Shown here in pieces: positions 1 to 10,632 of a stretch of 64,000 bases of DNA; the stretch's first letter is position 1, and each line of letters opens with the position of its first letter. A model generated the notes under the pieces. That model saw only the letters and a list, made by a program, of their open reading frames with translations, did no database searches and had not been told where the DNA came from. The stretch is from Clostridia bacterium (lineage in GTDB: Bacteria; Bacillota; Clostridia; Christensenellales; SZUA-584), in NCBI GenBank assembly GCA_018648645.1, contig JABGQS010000009.1, forward strand, positions 16,653 to 80,652, in the 5' to 3' direction. The position numbers and the translations under genes are program-made.

Positions 1-114
1 GCTCGCTTTCTCAAACGCTTCCTCGACCACCTGCTGCACCGAAAGCCCGTTTGTCTGCCGCTGCCATCCCACGTAATTCGTGCCGTCATATTCGATTATC
101 AGCTTAATCCGCAT
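1..114 (-). CDS. truA: tRNA pseudouridine synthase A, N-terminal part (runs off the window)
   Basis: Only the first 38 codons are present, reading leftward from an ATG at 114. The visible start, [20 protein letters not shown], is the characteristic TruA N-terminus with the conserved YDGT-Y-GWQ stretch. TruA converts uridines 38-40 of the tRNA anticodon arm to pseudouridine. It is the last visible gene of the ribosomal/ECF cluster and starts 11 bp after the ecfT stop, so it is probably co-transcribed; truA behind ecfT is a standard Firmicutes arrangement. The catalytic aspartate lies outside the window. Confidence 0.9.
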   Translation of the reverse strand, partial: MRIKLIIEYDGTNYVGWQRQTNGLSVQQVVEEAFEKAS

Positions 115-125
115 AGACCGCTCCA

Positions 126-929
126 TCAATATCCAAACGCTAAAAATACAATCAGCCCGGCAACAACCGCCGCCGATATAAAATCGCGATAGTGGAAACG
201 CAGCACTTTCATGCGCGTTCTGCCCTCACCGCCGTTATAACACCTCGACTCCATAGCAAACGCAAGCTCATCCGCGCGCCGAAACGCGCTCACAAACAAC
301 GGCACCAAAAGCGGCACCATTCCTTTTGCCCGCTTTAATACGTTGCCGCTGTCAAACTCCGCGCCCCTAGCCGTCTGCGCTTTCATAATCTTGTCCGTTT
401 CTTCAAGCAGCGTTGGTATAAAACGCATCGCAATCGTCATCATCATCGCCAGCTCGTGCACAGGAAACCGTATCAGCTTCAATGGCTTCATCAACCGCTC
501 CATGCCGTCCGTCAATGCAATTGGTGACGTCGTCAGCGTCAATATTGTCGTTGCCGTGATTAAAAACACCAGCCTCACCGCAAGCCGTATCGCGTTATAA
601 AGCCCCTCCTGCGATATTTTGAATATCCACCATGACGCAATTATATTGCCCTCTGCATAAAAGAACGTATTCAAAACAAACGTTAATACGATGATAAACC
701 AAAGCGGCTTTAACCCCCGTGCCACAAACTTTAAGCTAACGCGCGATATAATAATCGTGAATGTCAAGAACCCGAATATCGCAACGTACCCGATCCACGT
801 GTTTGCCAAGAATATCGCAACAATCGCCGCGATTACCAGCAGCAGCTTCATGCGCGGGTCGATTTTGTGAACCACCGAGTTTCCTGGGAAATACTGCCCT
901 ATCGTTACGTTTTTAATCATCACGCTCAC
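126..929 (-). CDS. ecfT: ECF transporter transmembrane subunit EcfT
   Basis: A 267-residue polytopic membrane protein. It is the shared T-component of energy-coupling factor transporters, linking the EcfA ATPases to substrate-binding S-components for vitamin or metal uptake. The N-terminus reads [20 protein letters not shown], as in EcfT, and the C-terminal cytoplasmic part carries the two coupling-helix motifs ARGA (about residue 186) and ESRCY (about residue 226). Length is normal for the family. Its start overlaps the end of the upstream fused ATPase gene by 17 bp, which implies translational coupling. No S-component is present here, consistent with a shared group II ECF module. Confidence 0.93.
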   Translation of the reverse strand: MSVMIKNVTIGQYFPGNSVVHKIDPRMKLLLVIAAIVAIFLANTWIGYVAIFGFLTFTIIISRVSLKFVARGLKPLWFIIVLTFVLNTFFYAEGNIIASWWIFKISQEGLYNAIRLAVRLVFLITATTILTLTTSPIALTDGMERLMKPLKLIRFPVHELAMMMTIAMRFIPTLLEETDKIMKAQTARGAEFDSGNVLKRAKGMVPLLVPLFVSAFRRADELAFAMESRCYNGGEGRTRMKVLRFHYRDFISAAVVAGLIVFLAFGY

Positions 930-2676
930 CTGCCTTGCTTATTGGCTTGCGTTTGTCCATCATATATTTAAGCGTTGAAAACAGCTCATCGAGTGTAATC
1001 ACGCTCTCATCAATCTCGTATCCGTCCTTTTTTAACCTGCCGACTATCTTCTTTACACACGGCACATCCAGCCCCGAGTTCTGCAGCTCGTCCGCTCTGC
1101 CAAACACCCTGCTCGGCAGGTCGTCCATCATAATCTGCGCTTCATTCATCACCAATACTCTATGCGCGTTCTCCGCAAGGTCATCCATAGAATGCGTAAT
1201 CATGACAATCGTTTTGCCTTCGCTGTTCAGATGGTTAATCAGCTTCATCAAGTGCCGCCTGCCCTGCGGATCAAGCCCTGCAACAGGCTCGTCGAGTATC
1301 AGCACTTCGGGCTCAAGAGCAATCACTCCGGCAATCGCGACCCTTCTTTTCTGCCCGCCCGAAAGCTCGAACGGCGAAAGGTCCTTCAGCTCCTCATAAT
1401 CTATTTCCATCAGCTCCATCGCGTGACGCACTCTCTTTTCGGTCTCCTGCTCGTCTATCCCCGCTTTTTTCGGTCCGAATGCAATATCTTTATACACCGT
1501 CTCTTCAAACAGCTGGTGCTCAGGGTACTGGAAAACCACGCCAACGTGGCGCCTTAATTCTTTCCTGTTATACTTCTTCTCGTTTATATCCTTACCGTCC
1601 ACCAGCACTTGCCCGGATGTCGGTTTAAGTAATCCAGCAATCAGCCCAATCAGCGTGGTCTTGCCGCTGCCTGTGTGTCCAATGATACCGATAAACTCAC
1701 CAACGTCAATTTTGACACCAACGTTACTGAGCGCAACCGCCTCAAATGGCGAGCCCGGCATATACGTGTAGTTAAGCCCGCTAACCTCAATCGACATATC
1801 GCTGATTTTCGGCTTTGTCCAGCTCGCAGCTTTCACTGCTTTAGGCTTTCTTGATATCTTCAAATTGTCCACAAGCTCGTCTACGCTCATAGGACATCTG
1901 CCCACATCAAACCCATCGTTTTTCAGCCGATGATACAGCTCGATATGCGGCGGCGGTGCAAGCCCCGCTTCTTTCAGCACCTTTTGGTCATCGAATATTT
2001 CGCACGGGCTTCCGCTGGCAAGAATCGTCCCGGCCGTCATAACAAACACTCTGTCCGCTTCGAGCGCCTCTTCCATATAGTGCGTGATGAACACAATCGT
2101 TTTGCCCTGCTCGTTCAGCATCTTCGCCGTGTCCATAACCTCGGCGCGCCCCTCGGGGTCCAGCATCGCTGTCGGCTCGTCAAACACAATAATCTCCGGC
2201 TTCATCGCAAGCACGCCCGCAATCGCGACACGCTGCTTTTGTCCGCCCGAAAGCATATGCGGCGCTCGCGTCTTATACTCGCTCATGTCAACTATCTCCA
2301 GCGCTTCGTCCACACGCTGTCTTATTTCCTTAGGCGGCACACCGATATTCTCGGGACCGAACGCAACGTCCTCTTCCACAATCGTCGCCACCATCTGGTT
2401 GTCGGGGTTTTGGAACACCATGCCGGCTTTACGCCTTATCTCCCAAACGTTCTTCTCGTCCGCCGTGTCCATGCCGTCAACAACCACTTTACCGTCCTCG
2501 GGTAAAAACAGCGCGTTAATATGCTTGGCAAGCGTAGATTTACCGCTGCCGTTGTGCCCGATAATCGCAACGAACTCGCCCTTTTTGACGCTCATCGTAA
2601 CACCCGTCAATGCAAATGTAATTTTTTCTTCACCAACGTAGCTGTACTTTACGTCTGATGCCATGATAATATCCAT
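913..2676 (-). CDS. Fused ECF transporter ATPase EcfA1-EcfA2
   Basis: One 587-residue polypeptide contains two complete ABC ATPase domains. Domain 1 (about 1-280) has Walker [10 protein letters not shown] near residue 40, signature LSGGQ near 142 and Walker B IIVFDEPT near 161. Domain 2 (about 293-587) has Walker [10 protein letters not shown] near 333, LSGGQ near 438 and Walker B VLILDEPV near 456. In most Firmicutes these are two adjacent genes, ecfA1 and ecfA2; here they are joined by a linker rich in lysine and proline around residues 270-295. Both sites look intact, so it should power the EcfT complex. The ATG is preceded by GGAG. A 236-bp gap separates it from rplQ. Confidence 0.93.
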   Translation of the reverse strand: MDIIMASDVKYSYVGEEKITFALTGVTMSVKKGEFVAIIGHNGSGKSTLAKHINALFLPEDGKVVVDGMDTADEKNVWEIRRKAGMVFQNPDNQMVATIVEEDVAFGPENIGVPPKEIRQRVDEALEIVDMSEYKTRAPHMLSGGQKQRVAIAGVLAMKPEIIVFDEPTAMLDPEGRAEVMDTAKMLNEQGKTIVFITHYMEEALEADRVFVMTAGTILASGSPCEIFDDQKVLKEAGLAPPPHIELYHRLKNDGFDVGRCPMSVDELVDNLKISRKPKAVKAASWTKPKISDMSIEVSGLNYTYMPGSPFEAVALSNVGVKIDVGEFIGIIGHTGSGKTTLIGLIAGLLKPTSGQVLVDGKDINEKKYNRKELRRHVGVVFQYPEHQLFEETVYKDIAFGPKKAGIDEQETEKRVRHAMELMEIDYEELKDLSPFELSGGQKRRVAIAGVIALEPEVLILDEPVAGLDPQGRRHLMKLINHLNSEGKTIVMITHSMDDLAENAHRVLVMNEAQIMMDDLPSRVFGRADELQNSGLDVPCVKKIVGRLKKDGYEIDESVITLDELFSTLKYMMDKRKPISKAGERDD

Positions 2677-2720
2677 CTATGTCTCCATAATCGGTGATTG
2701 TTATGTCTCATCCCACTTTT

Positions 2721-2840
2721 TTGACCAAGTCAGGGGTTCATATTCGAGGCGGCAAGCTTGCGCAAGGCAGGAGCGTATTTTAATACGTGACTGTCACAGC
2801 AAAGGCGAAGCTAAGCAGAAAACGAGCTCCTGACGCAGCG
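2721..2840. repeat. Imperfect long inverted repeat between rplQ and ecfA
   Basis: A GC-richer block in the rplQ-ecfA gap has arms that pair imperfectly (TCAGGGGTTC on the left with GAGCTCCTGA on the right). Its centre is the perfect palindrome CGTATT-TT-AATACG at 2774-2787. It contains no plausible gene. From memory only, it resembles dispersed intergenic elements of Clostridia with a central GTATTTTAATAC; copy number in this genome cannot be judged here. Confidence 0.4.
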
Positions 2841-2851
2841 TCAAAACACTA

Positions 2852-2890
2852 AAAGGCTTCGAAAATGTTACTTCCAAAGCCTTTCTGTTT
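2852..2890 (-). terminator. Probable terminator behind rplQ
   Basis: Read on the minus strand, AAAGGCTT and AAGCCTTT form an 8-bp stem with a long loop, followed by a weak T tract (TTTTAGTGTTTT). It begins about 25 bp after the rplQ stop and probably ends or attenuates the ribosomal operon before ecfA. Confidence 0.55.
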
Positions 2891-2915
2891 ATATTTACTA
2901 TGAATACGCAACTGT

Positions 2916-3425
2916 CTAGACCAGCTCTAGAATAGCCATTTCTGTTGCGTCACCGCGCCGCGGTCCTTTTTTGATGATACGCGTATATCCGCCACCCGTT
3001 CCAAGATCTTTGGCACGCTCGCGATATTTCGGTCCGATTTCACGGAACATCTTCTCAACGAGCGGGTGCTTGCTTTCTTTTGTACGCGCTCGGTAGTTAA
3101 ACTTGCTTTCGCCCTCTTCCTTTAGCTCCTGCACATCATAAAGATAGCTCATCATCTTACGTCGCGCCGCCAGCTTGCTCGGTGCGTCGTTAACAACTTC
3201 TCGGTTAAACTTATCGCCGTCTTCAGCGATTACTTTTTTTACAGTTACGGTGCTGTCATACTCGCGTGCCGCAAGCGTAATCAGCTTTTCCGCAATGCTT
3301 CTTGCTTCCTTAGCTCTTGCAAGCGTCGTCTCAACTTTGCCGTGCCACAATAGACCCGTAACGATACTTCTAAGCATCGCCTTTCTTTGATCCGACGGTT
3401 TGTTCAGCTTTCTATATCCAGCCAT
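2916..3425 (-). CDS. rplQ: 50S ribosomal protein L17
   Basis: 169 residues. The start [20 protein letters not shown] matches the L17 signature, and the C-terminus ends in the conserved GGYTRI...[15 protein letters not shown]17 contacts 23S rRNA in the large subunit. It is longer than the roughly 120-residue B. subtilis protein because of an internal lysine/glutamate-rich insertion (about residues 65-115), a form I recall in Clostridia. It closes the alpha operon behind rpoA. Confidence 0.97.
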   Translation of the reverse strand: MAGYRKLNKPSDQRKAMLRSIVTGLLWHGKVETTLARAKEARSIAEKLITLAAREYDSTVTVKKVIAEDGDKFNREVVNDAPSKLAARRKMMSYLYDVQELKEEGESKFNYRARTKESKHPLVEKMFREIGPKYRERAKDLGTGGGYTRIIKKGPRRGDATEMAILELV

Positions 3426-3528
3426 GTTTTCCTCCTATTCACTGCCGTTTGAGGTGACCCGCACCCGCCTTTAAGGCAATGCGTCCTCCCCCTGTTCAGT
3501 GAAAATTTTAAGTGCTACTCTCTTTTAC

Positions 3529-4473
3529 CTATTCGTCCACGCGCAGTGCCAACCCAAGTGCCGCGAGCTTATGCTCAACTTCTTCAAGCGACTTTCTGCC
3601 GAGATTGCGAACCTTCATCATTTCGTCTTCGTTACGTTTAATCAGCTCTTCAACCGTGTTGATACCGGCGCGCTTGAGGCAGTTATAACTTCTCACGCTA
3701 AGGTCAAGCTCTTCAATCGTAATCTCGAGAACCTTTTCCTTCTTGTCTTCTTCCGGTTCAACCATAATCTCAACGTGCTGCACGTGTTCTGTCAAGTTCA
3801 CAAACTGCGCCATGTGCTCACTGATTATCTTTGCAGCCAAGGACACCGCCTCGTCGGGCGATATTGTGCCGTTTGTCCACAGCTCGAGCGACAGCTTGTC
3901 AAAGTCAGTAATCTGACCGACACGCGTGTTCTCAACTGTAAAGTTGACTTTTCTCACCGGCGTAAACAACGAGTCAACAGGAATCACGCCAATCGGCATG
4001 TCGTCGCTCTTGTTCTTGTCGGCAAGCACATATCCTCTGCCTTTTTGCACACTAATCTCCATGTATATGCTCGAGTGTTTATCGAGCGTTGCGATATGCA
4101 TATCGGGATTAAGTATCTCGATATCCGAGTCTTCCGCTATATCGCTCGCAACTACTTCCTTTGGTCCGCTAGCCTCAAGAATCAGCGTTTTCGCTTCTTC
4201 TGTGTGCATCTTTACAGCAAGACCTTTAAGGTTAATCACCATGTTAACCACGTCTTCGCTTACGCCTTCCATAGTGGAAAACTCATGCAAAACGCCGTCA
4301 ATCTTGACTCTTGTTACTGCCGCACCCGGCAAACAAGATAATAATACTCTGCGCAAAGAATTACCCATCGTCGATCCAAAACCGCGCTCCAGCGGCTCCA
4401 TCACAAACTTAGCGTATTTGTTGTCACTTGACTTCTCAACACATTCAATATTTGGCTTTTCTATTTCTAACAT
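3529..4473 (-). CDS. rpoA: DNA-directed RNA polymerase subunit alpha
   Basis: 314 residues, the usual length. The N-terminal dimerisation domain (about 1-230) includes [19 protein letters not shown], the conserved assembly motif. A linker precedes the C-terminal domain (about 245-310), which contains [17 protein letters not shown] and [16 protein letters not shown], the helices that bind UP-element DNA and activators. It lies between rpsD and rplQ as in other alpha operons. A gap of about 100 bp before rplQ contains only a small GCCTTTAAGGC hairpin. Confidence 0.98.
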   Translation of the reverse strand: MLEIEKPNIECVEKSSDNKYAKFVMEPLERGFGSTMGNSLRRVLLSCLPGAAVTRVKIDGVLHEFSTMEGVSEDVVNMVINLKGLAVKMHTEEAKTLILEASGPKEVVASDIAEDSDIEILNPDMHIATLDKHSSIYMEISVQKGRGYVLADKNKSDDMPIGVIPVDSLFTPVRKVNFTVENTRVGQITDFDKLSLELWTNGTISPDEAVSLAAKIISEHMAQFVNLTEHVQHVEIMVEPEEDKKEKVLEITIEELDLSVRSYNCLKRAGINTVEELIKRNEDEMMKVRNLGRKSLEEVEHKLAALGLALRVDE

Positions 4474-4554
4474 ATATAACCCTCCCGTTATAAACTTCGA
4501 GTTCGAAGGGCAACCGCTTATTGCCTAATACCACTTAACATCAGCAGCGCAATA

Positions 4555-5184
4555 CTACTTAGAGTAATGCTCAACAATCAAGTGCTCTTCTATCGTCAGG
4601 TCAATATCTTCTCTAACCGGTGCGCTAAGCACTCTGCCAACAAGGTTTGCATTGTCCATGCTAAGCCAGCTTGGCATTGGGCGTGCTTCACTCTCTCTAA
4701 GCTCTTTAAATCTTTCCATCTCTGTGCTCTTCTTGCGCAGCGTAATCTCGTCGCCTTCGCTGACAAAGAAAGAAGCAATGTCTACTTTTTTACCGTTTAC
4801 AAGGATGTGACCGTGCAGCACAAACTGACGCGCCTGCGCACGAGAATCTCCAAATCCCAAACGGAACACAACATTGTCAAGACGCGATTCGAGAAGCTGC
4901 AACAGGTTTACGCCTGTCTTGCCCTTCATACGCTCAGCAATATTGTAATATTTCTCAAACTGCGACTCCATCATTCCGTAAGCGCGCTTAACTTTCTGCT
5001 TCTCACGGAGCTGCAAGCCATATTCGCTCACTTTACTGCGTCTGCCGCTCTTCTTCTGCTCTCCCGGCGGTGATGGGCGCTTAACAAACGCGCATTTTCC
5101 GCTGTAGCATCTGTCGCCTTTAAGAAAAAGCTTACAGCCTTCTCTTCGGCACAGACGGCATACGGATCCTGTATATCTAGCCAT
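4555..5184 (-). CDS. rpsD: 30S ribosomal protein S4
   Basis: 209 residues from the ATG at 5184 ([20 protein letters not shown]), preceded by GGGAGGAAAC; the frame is open further upstream but lacks S4 character there. S4 nucleates 30S assembly on 16S rRNA. The N-terminal C-x2-C-x4-C-type zinc motif and the S4 RNA-binding domain ([20 protein letters not shown], about residues 98-117) are present. In other bacteria S4 autoregulates the alpha operon; no specific target site was identified here. Confidence 0.96.
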   Translation of the reverse strand: MARYTGSVCRLCRREGCKLFLKGDRCYSGKCAFVKRPSPPGEQKKSGRRSKVSEYGLQLREKQKVKRAYGMMESQFEKYYNIAERMKGKTGVNLLQLLESRLDNVVFRLGFGDSRAQARQFVLHGHILVNGKKVDIASFFVSEGDEITLRKKSTEMERFKELRESEARPMPSWLSMDNANLVGRVLSAPVREDIDLTIEEHLIVEHYSK

Positions 5185-5200
5185 ATCTAAGTTTCCTCCC

Positions 5201-5593
5201 TTATACTCTTCTGCGCTTTGGCGGACGGCAGCCATTATGCGGTATCGGCGTAACGTCCTTTATCAGGCTCACTTCAAGACCTGCGGTCTGAAGGGCACGA
5301 ATCGCAGCTTCTCTTCCGCTGCCCGGTCCCTTAACGTAAACATCTACGAACCTAAGACCGTGTTCCATCGCAGCCTTTGCAGCCTTTTCCGCTGCAACCT
5401 GCGCTGCAAACGGCGTGCTTTTCTTGCTGCCTCTAAAGCCCATTCCGCCGGCGCTTGCCCAGCTTAGGGCGTTGCCTGCAGTGTCCGTCATTGTGATAAG
5501 CGTATTGTTAAAGGAAGCACGGATATGTGCCTGTCCACGCTCAATATTCTTCTTTTCGCGGCGTTTTCTTCCCGCTTGCTTTGGATTAGCCAT
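5201..5593 (-). CDS. rpsK: 30S ribosomal protein S11
   Basis: 130 residues, normal length. Motifs include [20 protein letters not shown] and the C-terminal tail [18 protein letters not shown], both diagnostic of S11, which lines the platform of the 30S subunit near the Shine-Dalgarno helix. The spacing is 9 bp from rpsM and 16 bp to rpsD, consistent with one operon. Confidence 0.98.
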   Translation of the reverse strand: MANPKQAGRKRREKKNIERGQAHIRASFNNTLITMTDTAGNALSWASAGGMGFRGSKKSTPFAAQVAAEKAAKAAMEHGLRFVDVYVKGPGSGREAAIRALQTAGLEVSLIKDVTPIPHNGCRPPKRRRV

Positions 5594-5602
5594 TTACTAC
5601 CC

Positions 5603-5971
5603 CTACCTTTTCTTTCCGCCCGCACTGCGTTTAGGACCTTTTCTTGTGCGTGCATTTTGCTTGCTGCTCTGCCCACGTACAGGCAAACCTCTTCTGTGAC
5701 GAATGCCTCTATAGCATCCAATCTCAATAAGACGCTTGATATTCATCGTCGTTTCGCGCCTAAGGTCACCTTCAACCTTTAAGCTCTTTTCAATGTATTC
5801 TCTTAACTTGCTGACATCCGATTCGGTCAAATCTTTGACTCTAATATCGGAGTCAACTCCAGTTGACGCTAATATGTCTTTTGAAGTTTTCAGCCCAATT
5901 CCAAATATATATGTCAGGCCAATTTCTACCCGTTTATCGTTCGGTAGATCAACACCAGCTATACGTGCCAC
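5603..5971 (-). CDS. rpsM: 30S ribosomal protein S13
   Basis: 122 residues. [20 protein letters not shown] and the C-terminal stretch [19 protein letters not shown] are typical of S13, which bridges the subunits at the 30S head. It lies between rpmJ and rpsK in the alpha operon order. Confidence 0.98.
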   Translation of the reverse strand: MARIAGVDLPNDKRVEIGLTYIFGIGLKTSKDILASTGVDSDIRVKDLTESDVSKLREYIEKSLKVEGDLRRETTMNIKRLIEIGCYRGIRHRRGLPVRGQSSKQNARTRKGPKRSAGGKKR

Positions 5972-6066
5972 TTATTTAACACCTCCGAAAATTTTTCTTT
6001 CTTTATAAAAGCCATACGGAATGAAGACTAGCTTCACAGCCGCTCCGTTTGGACCAATTATCCTGC

Positions 6067-6424
<358 letters not shown>

Positions 6425-6438
6425 ACCAGTTCCTCCTT

Positions 6439-6723
6439 TTAAACGTCGCTACCACTCTGCAAAGACCTAATCGCACTGCGAATCTCTGCATCAAACACCT
6501 TTGTACCTTCTTTCAGCTTATCGGCAATGCTATCTAAAACATTCTCGCTCAGCTTCAAGTGCTTGAGTTTCTTCTTCTTTGGACGATCCATCTTTCGCAA
6601 ATCTCCGTCCACTATATATACATAATAAGTATCAATTACCTGCTTGATAACAAACACTCTACCAGTATCTCTGCCTGCTTTCGATACGGCTATCCTGCCA
6701 ACCTGCACCGGATACGATACCAT
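6439..6723 (-). CDS. KOW-domain RNA-binding protein (L14e/YlxQ-like class)
   Basis: 94 residues. The first 40 ([20 protein letters not shown]...) form a KOW motif like that of the archaeal/eukaryotic L14e family, followed by a basic [10 protein letters not shown] stretch. Genes of this type are common between map and infA in Clostridia and are annotated only as KOW-domain RNA-binding proteins. A ribosome-associated or rRNA-binding role is likely from domain and context; the exact function is unknown. It is 6 bp from map and 14 bp from infA. Confidence 0.85.
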   Translation of the reverse strand: MVSYPVQVGRIAVSKAGRDTGRVFVIKQVIDTYYVYIVDGDLRKMDRPKKKKLKHLKLSENVLDSIADKLKEGTKVFDAEIRSAIRSLQSGSDV

Positions 6724-6729
6724 ATCTTC

Positions 6730-7476
6730 TCACCCCTTCGTTAATATCTCGGGTCCGTTTTCAGTAAGCGCTACTGTGTGCTCAAAGTGCGATGACATGC
6801 TTTTATCGCTCGTGCACACTGTCCAACCATCGCTTAGCGTATAAGTTTCCTTGCCGCCCATGTTGATCATCGGCTCGATGGCAAGCACCATTCCTACTCT
6901 CAATCGCGGTCCCTTGTTGCCTGTCACAAAGTTCGGCACGTTTGGCTCCTCGTGCAATTGCTGACCAATACCATGTCCAACCAGCTCTCTGACCACGCTA
7001 AACCCGGCATTCTCTGCCGTTTCCTGCACTGCCGCCGATATGCTCTGCAGCCTGCTGCCCGTCTCAAATGCGTCCATCCCTGCGTAAAACGCCTGCTCTG
7101 TCACATCTATCAAACGCTGCGCATCTTTGCTTATCTGTCCTACAGCGTATGTCTTTGCGTTATCACCGTGATACCCTTTGTATATTGCACCAAGGTCTAT
7201 GCTCACAATGTCGCCGCTCATTAGCACTCTGCTGCCCGGTATCCCGTGCACAACCTGCTCGTTCACCGACGCGCATATCGTTGCCGGATACCCTCCGTAC
7301 CCTAGGAACGAAGGCACTGCGCCGCTTTTCTCGATAAACCTTTTTGCTATCGCGTCAAGCTCGCCCGTTGTGATTCCGACCCGCACCGCTTCTCCTACGA
7401 GACCCAGTGCCTGCGCCGATATTTTCCCGGCGTCCTTCATCATCTCGATCTCACGCCGCGACTTTAAGATGGTCAT
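6730..7476 (-). CDS. map: Methionine aminopeptidase type I
   Basis: 248 residues. It removes N-terminal methionine from nascent proteins. The five metal ligands can be placed: Asp in SIDLGAIYKGYHGD, the second Asp in GYHGDNAKT, His in GHGIGQQLHEEPNVPNF, Glu in MVLAIEPMINMGG and Glu in SHFEHTVALTENG. It overlaps the adk stop by 4 bp, so the two are translationally coupled. Confidence 0.97.
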   Translation of the reverse strand: MTILKSRREIEMMKDAGKISAQALGLVGEAVRVGITTGELDAIAKRFIEKSGAVPSFLGYGGYPATICASVNEQVVHGIPGSRVLMSGDIVSIDLGAIYKGYHGDNAKTYAVGQISKDAQRLIDVTEQAFYAGMDAFETGSRLQSISAAVQETAENAGFSVVRELVGHGIGQQLHEEPNVPNFVTGNKGPRLRVGMVLAIEPMINMGGKETYTLSDGWTVCTSDKSMSSHFEHTVALTENGPEILTKG

Positions 7477-8102
7477 CCCTGTCCTTCCAAAACGGACAGT
7501 ATCGTCTGCGTTATGGTATCAATTCCGCCGCTGCCCACTACATCGCGCAATATGCCTTTATCGGTATAGTACTGAATTAGTGGCTGCGTGCTTTCCTTGT
7601 ACACTTTCAATCGCTCAATCACAATTTCTTCTGCGTCATCGTCCCGCAAATACAGATTCCCACCGCATTTTGGGCACGTCTTTAGATCAGACAACATGGA
7701 CACATGGTACGTTGCGCTGCAACTGTCGCATACGCGTCTTCCCGTCATTCTGTGCACCAGCTTGTTGTCAGGCACAAACACGTTGATTACCATATCGAGC
7801 TTTGTAATCTTGTCAAGCGCCTCTGCTTGTGCCGCAGTTCGCGGAAACCCGTCCAGCAGAAAGCCTTTTTGCGCATCTGCTTCTTTGATACGCTTCCCAA
7901 TCATCGCAACAATCACGTCGTCGGGAACAAGATGCCCTTCATCTATATACTTCTTGGCAGCAATTCCAAGCTCGCTGCCTTTTCTCATCTGCGCTCTAAG
8001 CATATCGCCCGATGAGATATGGGGTATGTCATATTTCTGCGCAACTCTCGTCGCCTGCGTTCCTTTGCCCGCACCCGGCGGACCAACAAACATCAATTTC
8101 AT
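7473..8102 (-). CDS. adk: Adenylate kinase, zinc-lid form
   Basis: 209 residues. It interconverts AMP, ADP and ATP. The P-loop GPPGAGKGTQA is at about 7-17. The AMP-binding region has GFPRTAAQAEAL and the LID domain (about 126-160) carries C-x2-C...C-x2-C (CDSC...CPKC), the structural zinc site common in Gram-positive enzymes. The order secY-adk-map is conserved. The gap to secY is 11 bp. Confidence 0.97.
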   Translation of the reverse strand: MKLMFVGPPGAGKGTQATRVAQKYDIPHISSGDMLRAQMRKGSELGIAAKKYIDEGHLVPDDVIVAMIGKRIKEADAQKGFLLDGFPRTAAQAEALDKITKLDMVINVFVPDNKLVHRMTGRRVCDSCSATYHVSMLSDLKTCPKCGGNLYLRDDDAEEIVIERLKVYKESTQPLIQYYTDKGILRDVVGSGGIDTITQTILSVLEGQG

Positions 8103-8113
8103 ATTTCTACCCT

Positions 8114-9391
8114 CTATTTCAAGAACCCCTTATAATGTCTCATCATCATTTGAGATTCAAGCTGTCTTGTAGTCTCCAGCGAAACGCTAACCATAATCAG
8201 CAAGCTCGTTGGACCAAACGCAGAGTCAAAACCTGCAATCGCGGCAAGTCCTGTCGGAATAGTCGCTACCAATGCCAGGAACAATGCTCCAAACAACGTG
8301 ATCCGCACGAGTATCTTCGCCAGATAATCGGATGTCGGCTTTCCTGCTCTGATGCCAGGTATAAACCCACCGTTCTGCTGCATGTTCTTTGCCACATCCG
8401 GCGGATTAAACGTCGCCTGTGAATAGAAGAATGTGAAGAAGAATATCAGCAGCGCGAATACAGCGAGATACAGTATCTTGTCCGGTCCCATGACCGCCTT
8501 ATATCCTTCCGGGTCAGCACCCGTCAACTGCATAATAATCGTAGGGAACTGTACCAACGTCAACGCAAATATGAGTGGCAACACGCCCGACTGGTTAATC
8601 TTCATCGGTATGTGCGTACTTTGCCCGCCGTACATTTTACGCCCAACAACGCGCTTTGCGTACTGCACGGGGATTCTACGCTCCCCCAGGTCAACAAACG
8701 TAATGCCGACAATAATCGCCACCGCAGCAATCAGCACAACGAATATCGTTATGATCGAGGTGTTTGTAACGTTCACATCAAATCCGTTCTGCACCAATTT
8801 GATTGCCTCAGGACCAAGCCTGCTGACAATGCTGATAAAGATAATCAGCGATATTCCGTTACCAACGCCGTTCTCGGTGATATGCTCACCAATCCACATA
8901 ATCAGCGCCGTACCTGCCGTCAAGCAAAGTATCATTGTGATATATGTAAGTGCTACCGGTATTCCGCCCATGTCCAATATAAAGTCTTGAAAGCTAAGCA
9001 GTATCGCAACTGCCTGAACCAACCCAAGTCCTACTGCCGCATAACGCGTAATCGATGCTATTTTCTTTCTTCCTTCGGGGCCTTCCTTACTCATACGCTC
9101 AAGCGGCGGAAGTGCCATGGTCAAAAGGTTCATAATAATCGACGCTGTAATGTATGGTGTTATGCCAAGCGCAAACAACGAAAATCTAGACAACGCGCCG
9201 CCGGCAAACAAGTCCATAAATCCGGCAAGCAGATTGTTTCCGCCACTAACTGCTTCAGAAAGTTGGGCAACATCCATGCCCGGCACGGGTACGTGCGCTC
9301 CAATTCTATAAACAAAGAGCATCATCAGCGTATAAAGTATTTTCTTTCTTATATCTGGAACTTTCCATGCGTTACGGAGCGTACTAAACAT
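8114..9391 (-). CDS. secY: Preprotein translocase channel subunit SecY
   Basis: 425 residues with about ten hydrophobic helices, the pore subunit of the Sec translocon in the cytoplasmic membrane. Family motifs include LFALGITPYITASIIMNLL, ITENGVGNGISLIIF and GGFIPGIRAGKPT. The start ATG overlaps the rplO stop (TAATG), so the genes are coupled. Confidence 0.98.
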   Translation of the reverse strand: MFSTLRNAWKVPDIRKKILYTLMMLFVYRIGAHVPVPGMDVAQLSEAVSGGNNLLAGFMDLFAGGALSRFSLFALGITPYITASIIMNLLTMALPPLERMSKEGPEGRKKIASITRYAAVGLGLVQAVAILLSFQDFILDMGGIPVALTYITMILCLTAGTALIMWIGEHITENGVGNGISLIIFISIVSRLGPEAIKLVQNGFDVNVTNTSIITIFVVLIAAVAIIVGITFVDLGERRIPVQYAKRVVGRKMYGGQSTHIPMKINQSGVLPLIFALTLVQFPTIIMQLTGADPEGYKAVMGPDKILYLAVFALLIFFFTFFYSQATFNPPDVAKNMQQNGGFIPGIRAGKPTSDYLAKILVRITLFGALFLALVATIPTGLAAIAGFDSAFGPTSLLIMVSVSLETTRQLESQMMMRHYKGFLK

Positions 9392-9831
9392 TATACCACC
9401 TCTGCTGTGCCACCTGCAGCCACAATTTTTTCACTGGCCGACTTGGTGAACTTAGTTGCTTTAACGGTAAGCTTCTTGGTAATCTCTCCGTTTCCAAGAA
9501 CTTTAAGTCCGTCGTTAAGCTTGCGAATCAGTCTTTCCTGCTTCAACAATTCTGCTGTAACCTCAGTGCCGTCTTCAAAACGATTGAGGTCGCCAATATT
9601 GACGATACTATACGTCTTAGCGAATATATTGGTAAACCCGCGCTTCGGCAAACGTCTTGCCAGCGGCATTTGACCACCTTCGAACCCAGGACGTACTCCA
9701 CCGCCACTTCTAGAGTTCTGACCGTCCTGACCACGAGTAGCTGTTTTACCCATTCCTGAACCAGCGCCTCTGCCAACACGTTTTCTTTTTCTTTTTGTGC
9801 CCGGAGTAGGCTTCAATTCGTTAATTCTCAC
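9391..9831 (-). CDS. rplO: 50S ribosomal protein L15
   Basis: 146 residues with the glycine/arginine-rich N-terminal extension ([20 protein letters not shown], about 14-33) that threads into 23S rRNA and a globular C-terminal domain. It lies between rpmD and secY as in other spc operons. Confidence 0.98.
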   Translation of the reverse strand: MRINELKPTPGTKRKRKRVGRGAGSGMGKTATRGQDGQNSRSGGGVRPGFEGGQMPLARRLPKRGFTNIFAKTYSIVNIGDLNRFEDGTEVTAELLKQERLIRKLNDGLKVLGNGEITKKLTVKATKFTKSASEKIVAAGGTAEVV

Positions 9832-9849
9832 GACGTGCCCTCCCTTTTG

Positions 9850-10044
9850 TTATGCGTCAAGCACCTTTACAAGATGCGTCACTTTTCTTATCATACCACG
9901 TATACATTCATTGTCATCATGTTCAACAATTGAATTCATTCTACCAAGTCCAAGAGCCACTACAGTTGCTTTTTGATCTTTGGCATAGCCTATCGGACTT
10001 TTTACAAGCTGAACCTTGATTTTTTTTGCCTTTGCTTTAGCCAT
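9850..10044 (-). CDS. rpmD: 50S ribosomal protein L30
   Basis: 64 residues, the short bacterial L30. The motif [30 protein letters not shown] is split by the usual conserved loop. It lies 12 bp after rpsE and 18 bp before rplO. The N-terminus is alanine/lysine-rich ([10 protein letters not shown]). Confidence 0.96.
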   Translation of the reverse strand: MAKAKAKKIKVQLVKSPIGYAKDQKATVVALGLGRMNSIVEHDDNECIRGMIRKVTHLVKVLDA

Positions 10045-10056
10045 GATTTGTCTCCT

Positions 10057-10617
10057 TTATCTAAGCTGGTCTACACTAATGCCTCTGGCTTTAGCATACT
10101 GCTCTGCTGTTTTGAGCATTTTTAGACCTTCTATAGTAGCTTTCACACAGTTTGCAGGCGTGTTGCTGCCCTGCGACTTCGTCTTGATGTCTTTGATTCC
10201 CGCAAGCTCAAGCACTGCACGCGCCGGTCCTCCGGCAATAACGCCGGTACCTTCAACCGCCGGAAGAAGCAAAACTTGTCCTGCTCCAAACCGTCCGATA
10301 ACCTTGTGCGGTATCGTTGTTCCGACCATAGGCACACGGATCAGATTGCGCTTTGCTTTTTGCACCGCTTTGCTGATTGCGTCCGGAATCTCGGCTGCTT
10401 TGCCGAGCCCTGCGCCGACCTGCCCTTTTTCGTCTCCCACAACAACAAGCGCTGTAAAGCGGAAGTTTCTGCCGCCCTTAACAACCTTTGAAACACGGTT
10501 TACGAAAACGAGTTTCTCTTTAAACTCTTTGTCTTCTTCTTTTTTAAAGTTGCGTCGTCCCCTGTTAGGTCCTCTGCCACCATCTTTATTGCCTTTAAAA
10601 GCATCGTTTCTTTGCAC
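10057..10617 (-). CDS. rpsE: 30S ribosomal protein S5
   Basis: 186 residues. After an Arg/Gly-rich N-terminal extension of about 25 residues ([17 protein letters not shown]), the double-stranded RNA-binding fold begins at [20 protein letters not shown], and the C-terminal domain includes [18 protein letters not shown]5 acts in decoding accuracy. The extension makes it longer than the roughly 166-residue B. subtilis protein. Confidence 0.98.
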   Translation of the reverse strand: MQRNDAFKGNKDGGRGPNRGRRNFKKEEDKEFKEKLVFVNRVSKVVKGGRNFRFTALVVVGDEKGQVGAGLGKAAEIPDAISKAVQKAKRNLIRVPMVGTTIPHKVIGRFGAGQVLLLPAVEGTGVIAGGPARAVLELAGIKDIKTKSQGSNTPANCVKATIEGLKMLKTAEQYAKARGISVDQLR

Positions 10618-10632
10618 CAGATATTCCTCCTT

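Noticed and set aside
3499..4341. Plus-strand open frame opposite rpoA
   Set aside because: Antisense to rpoA; no protein-like motifs.
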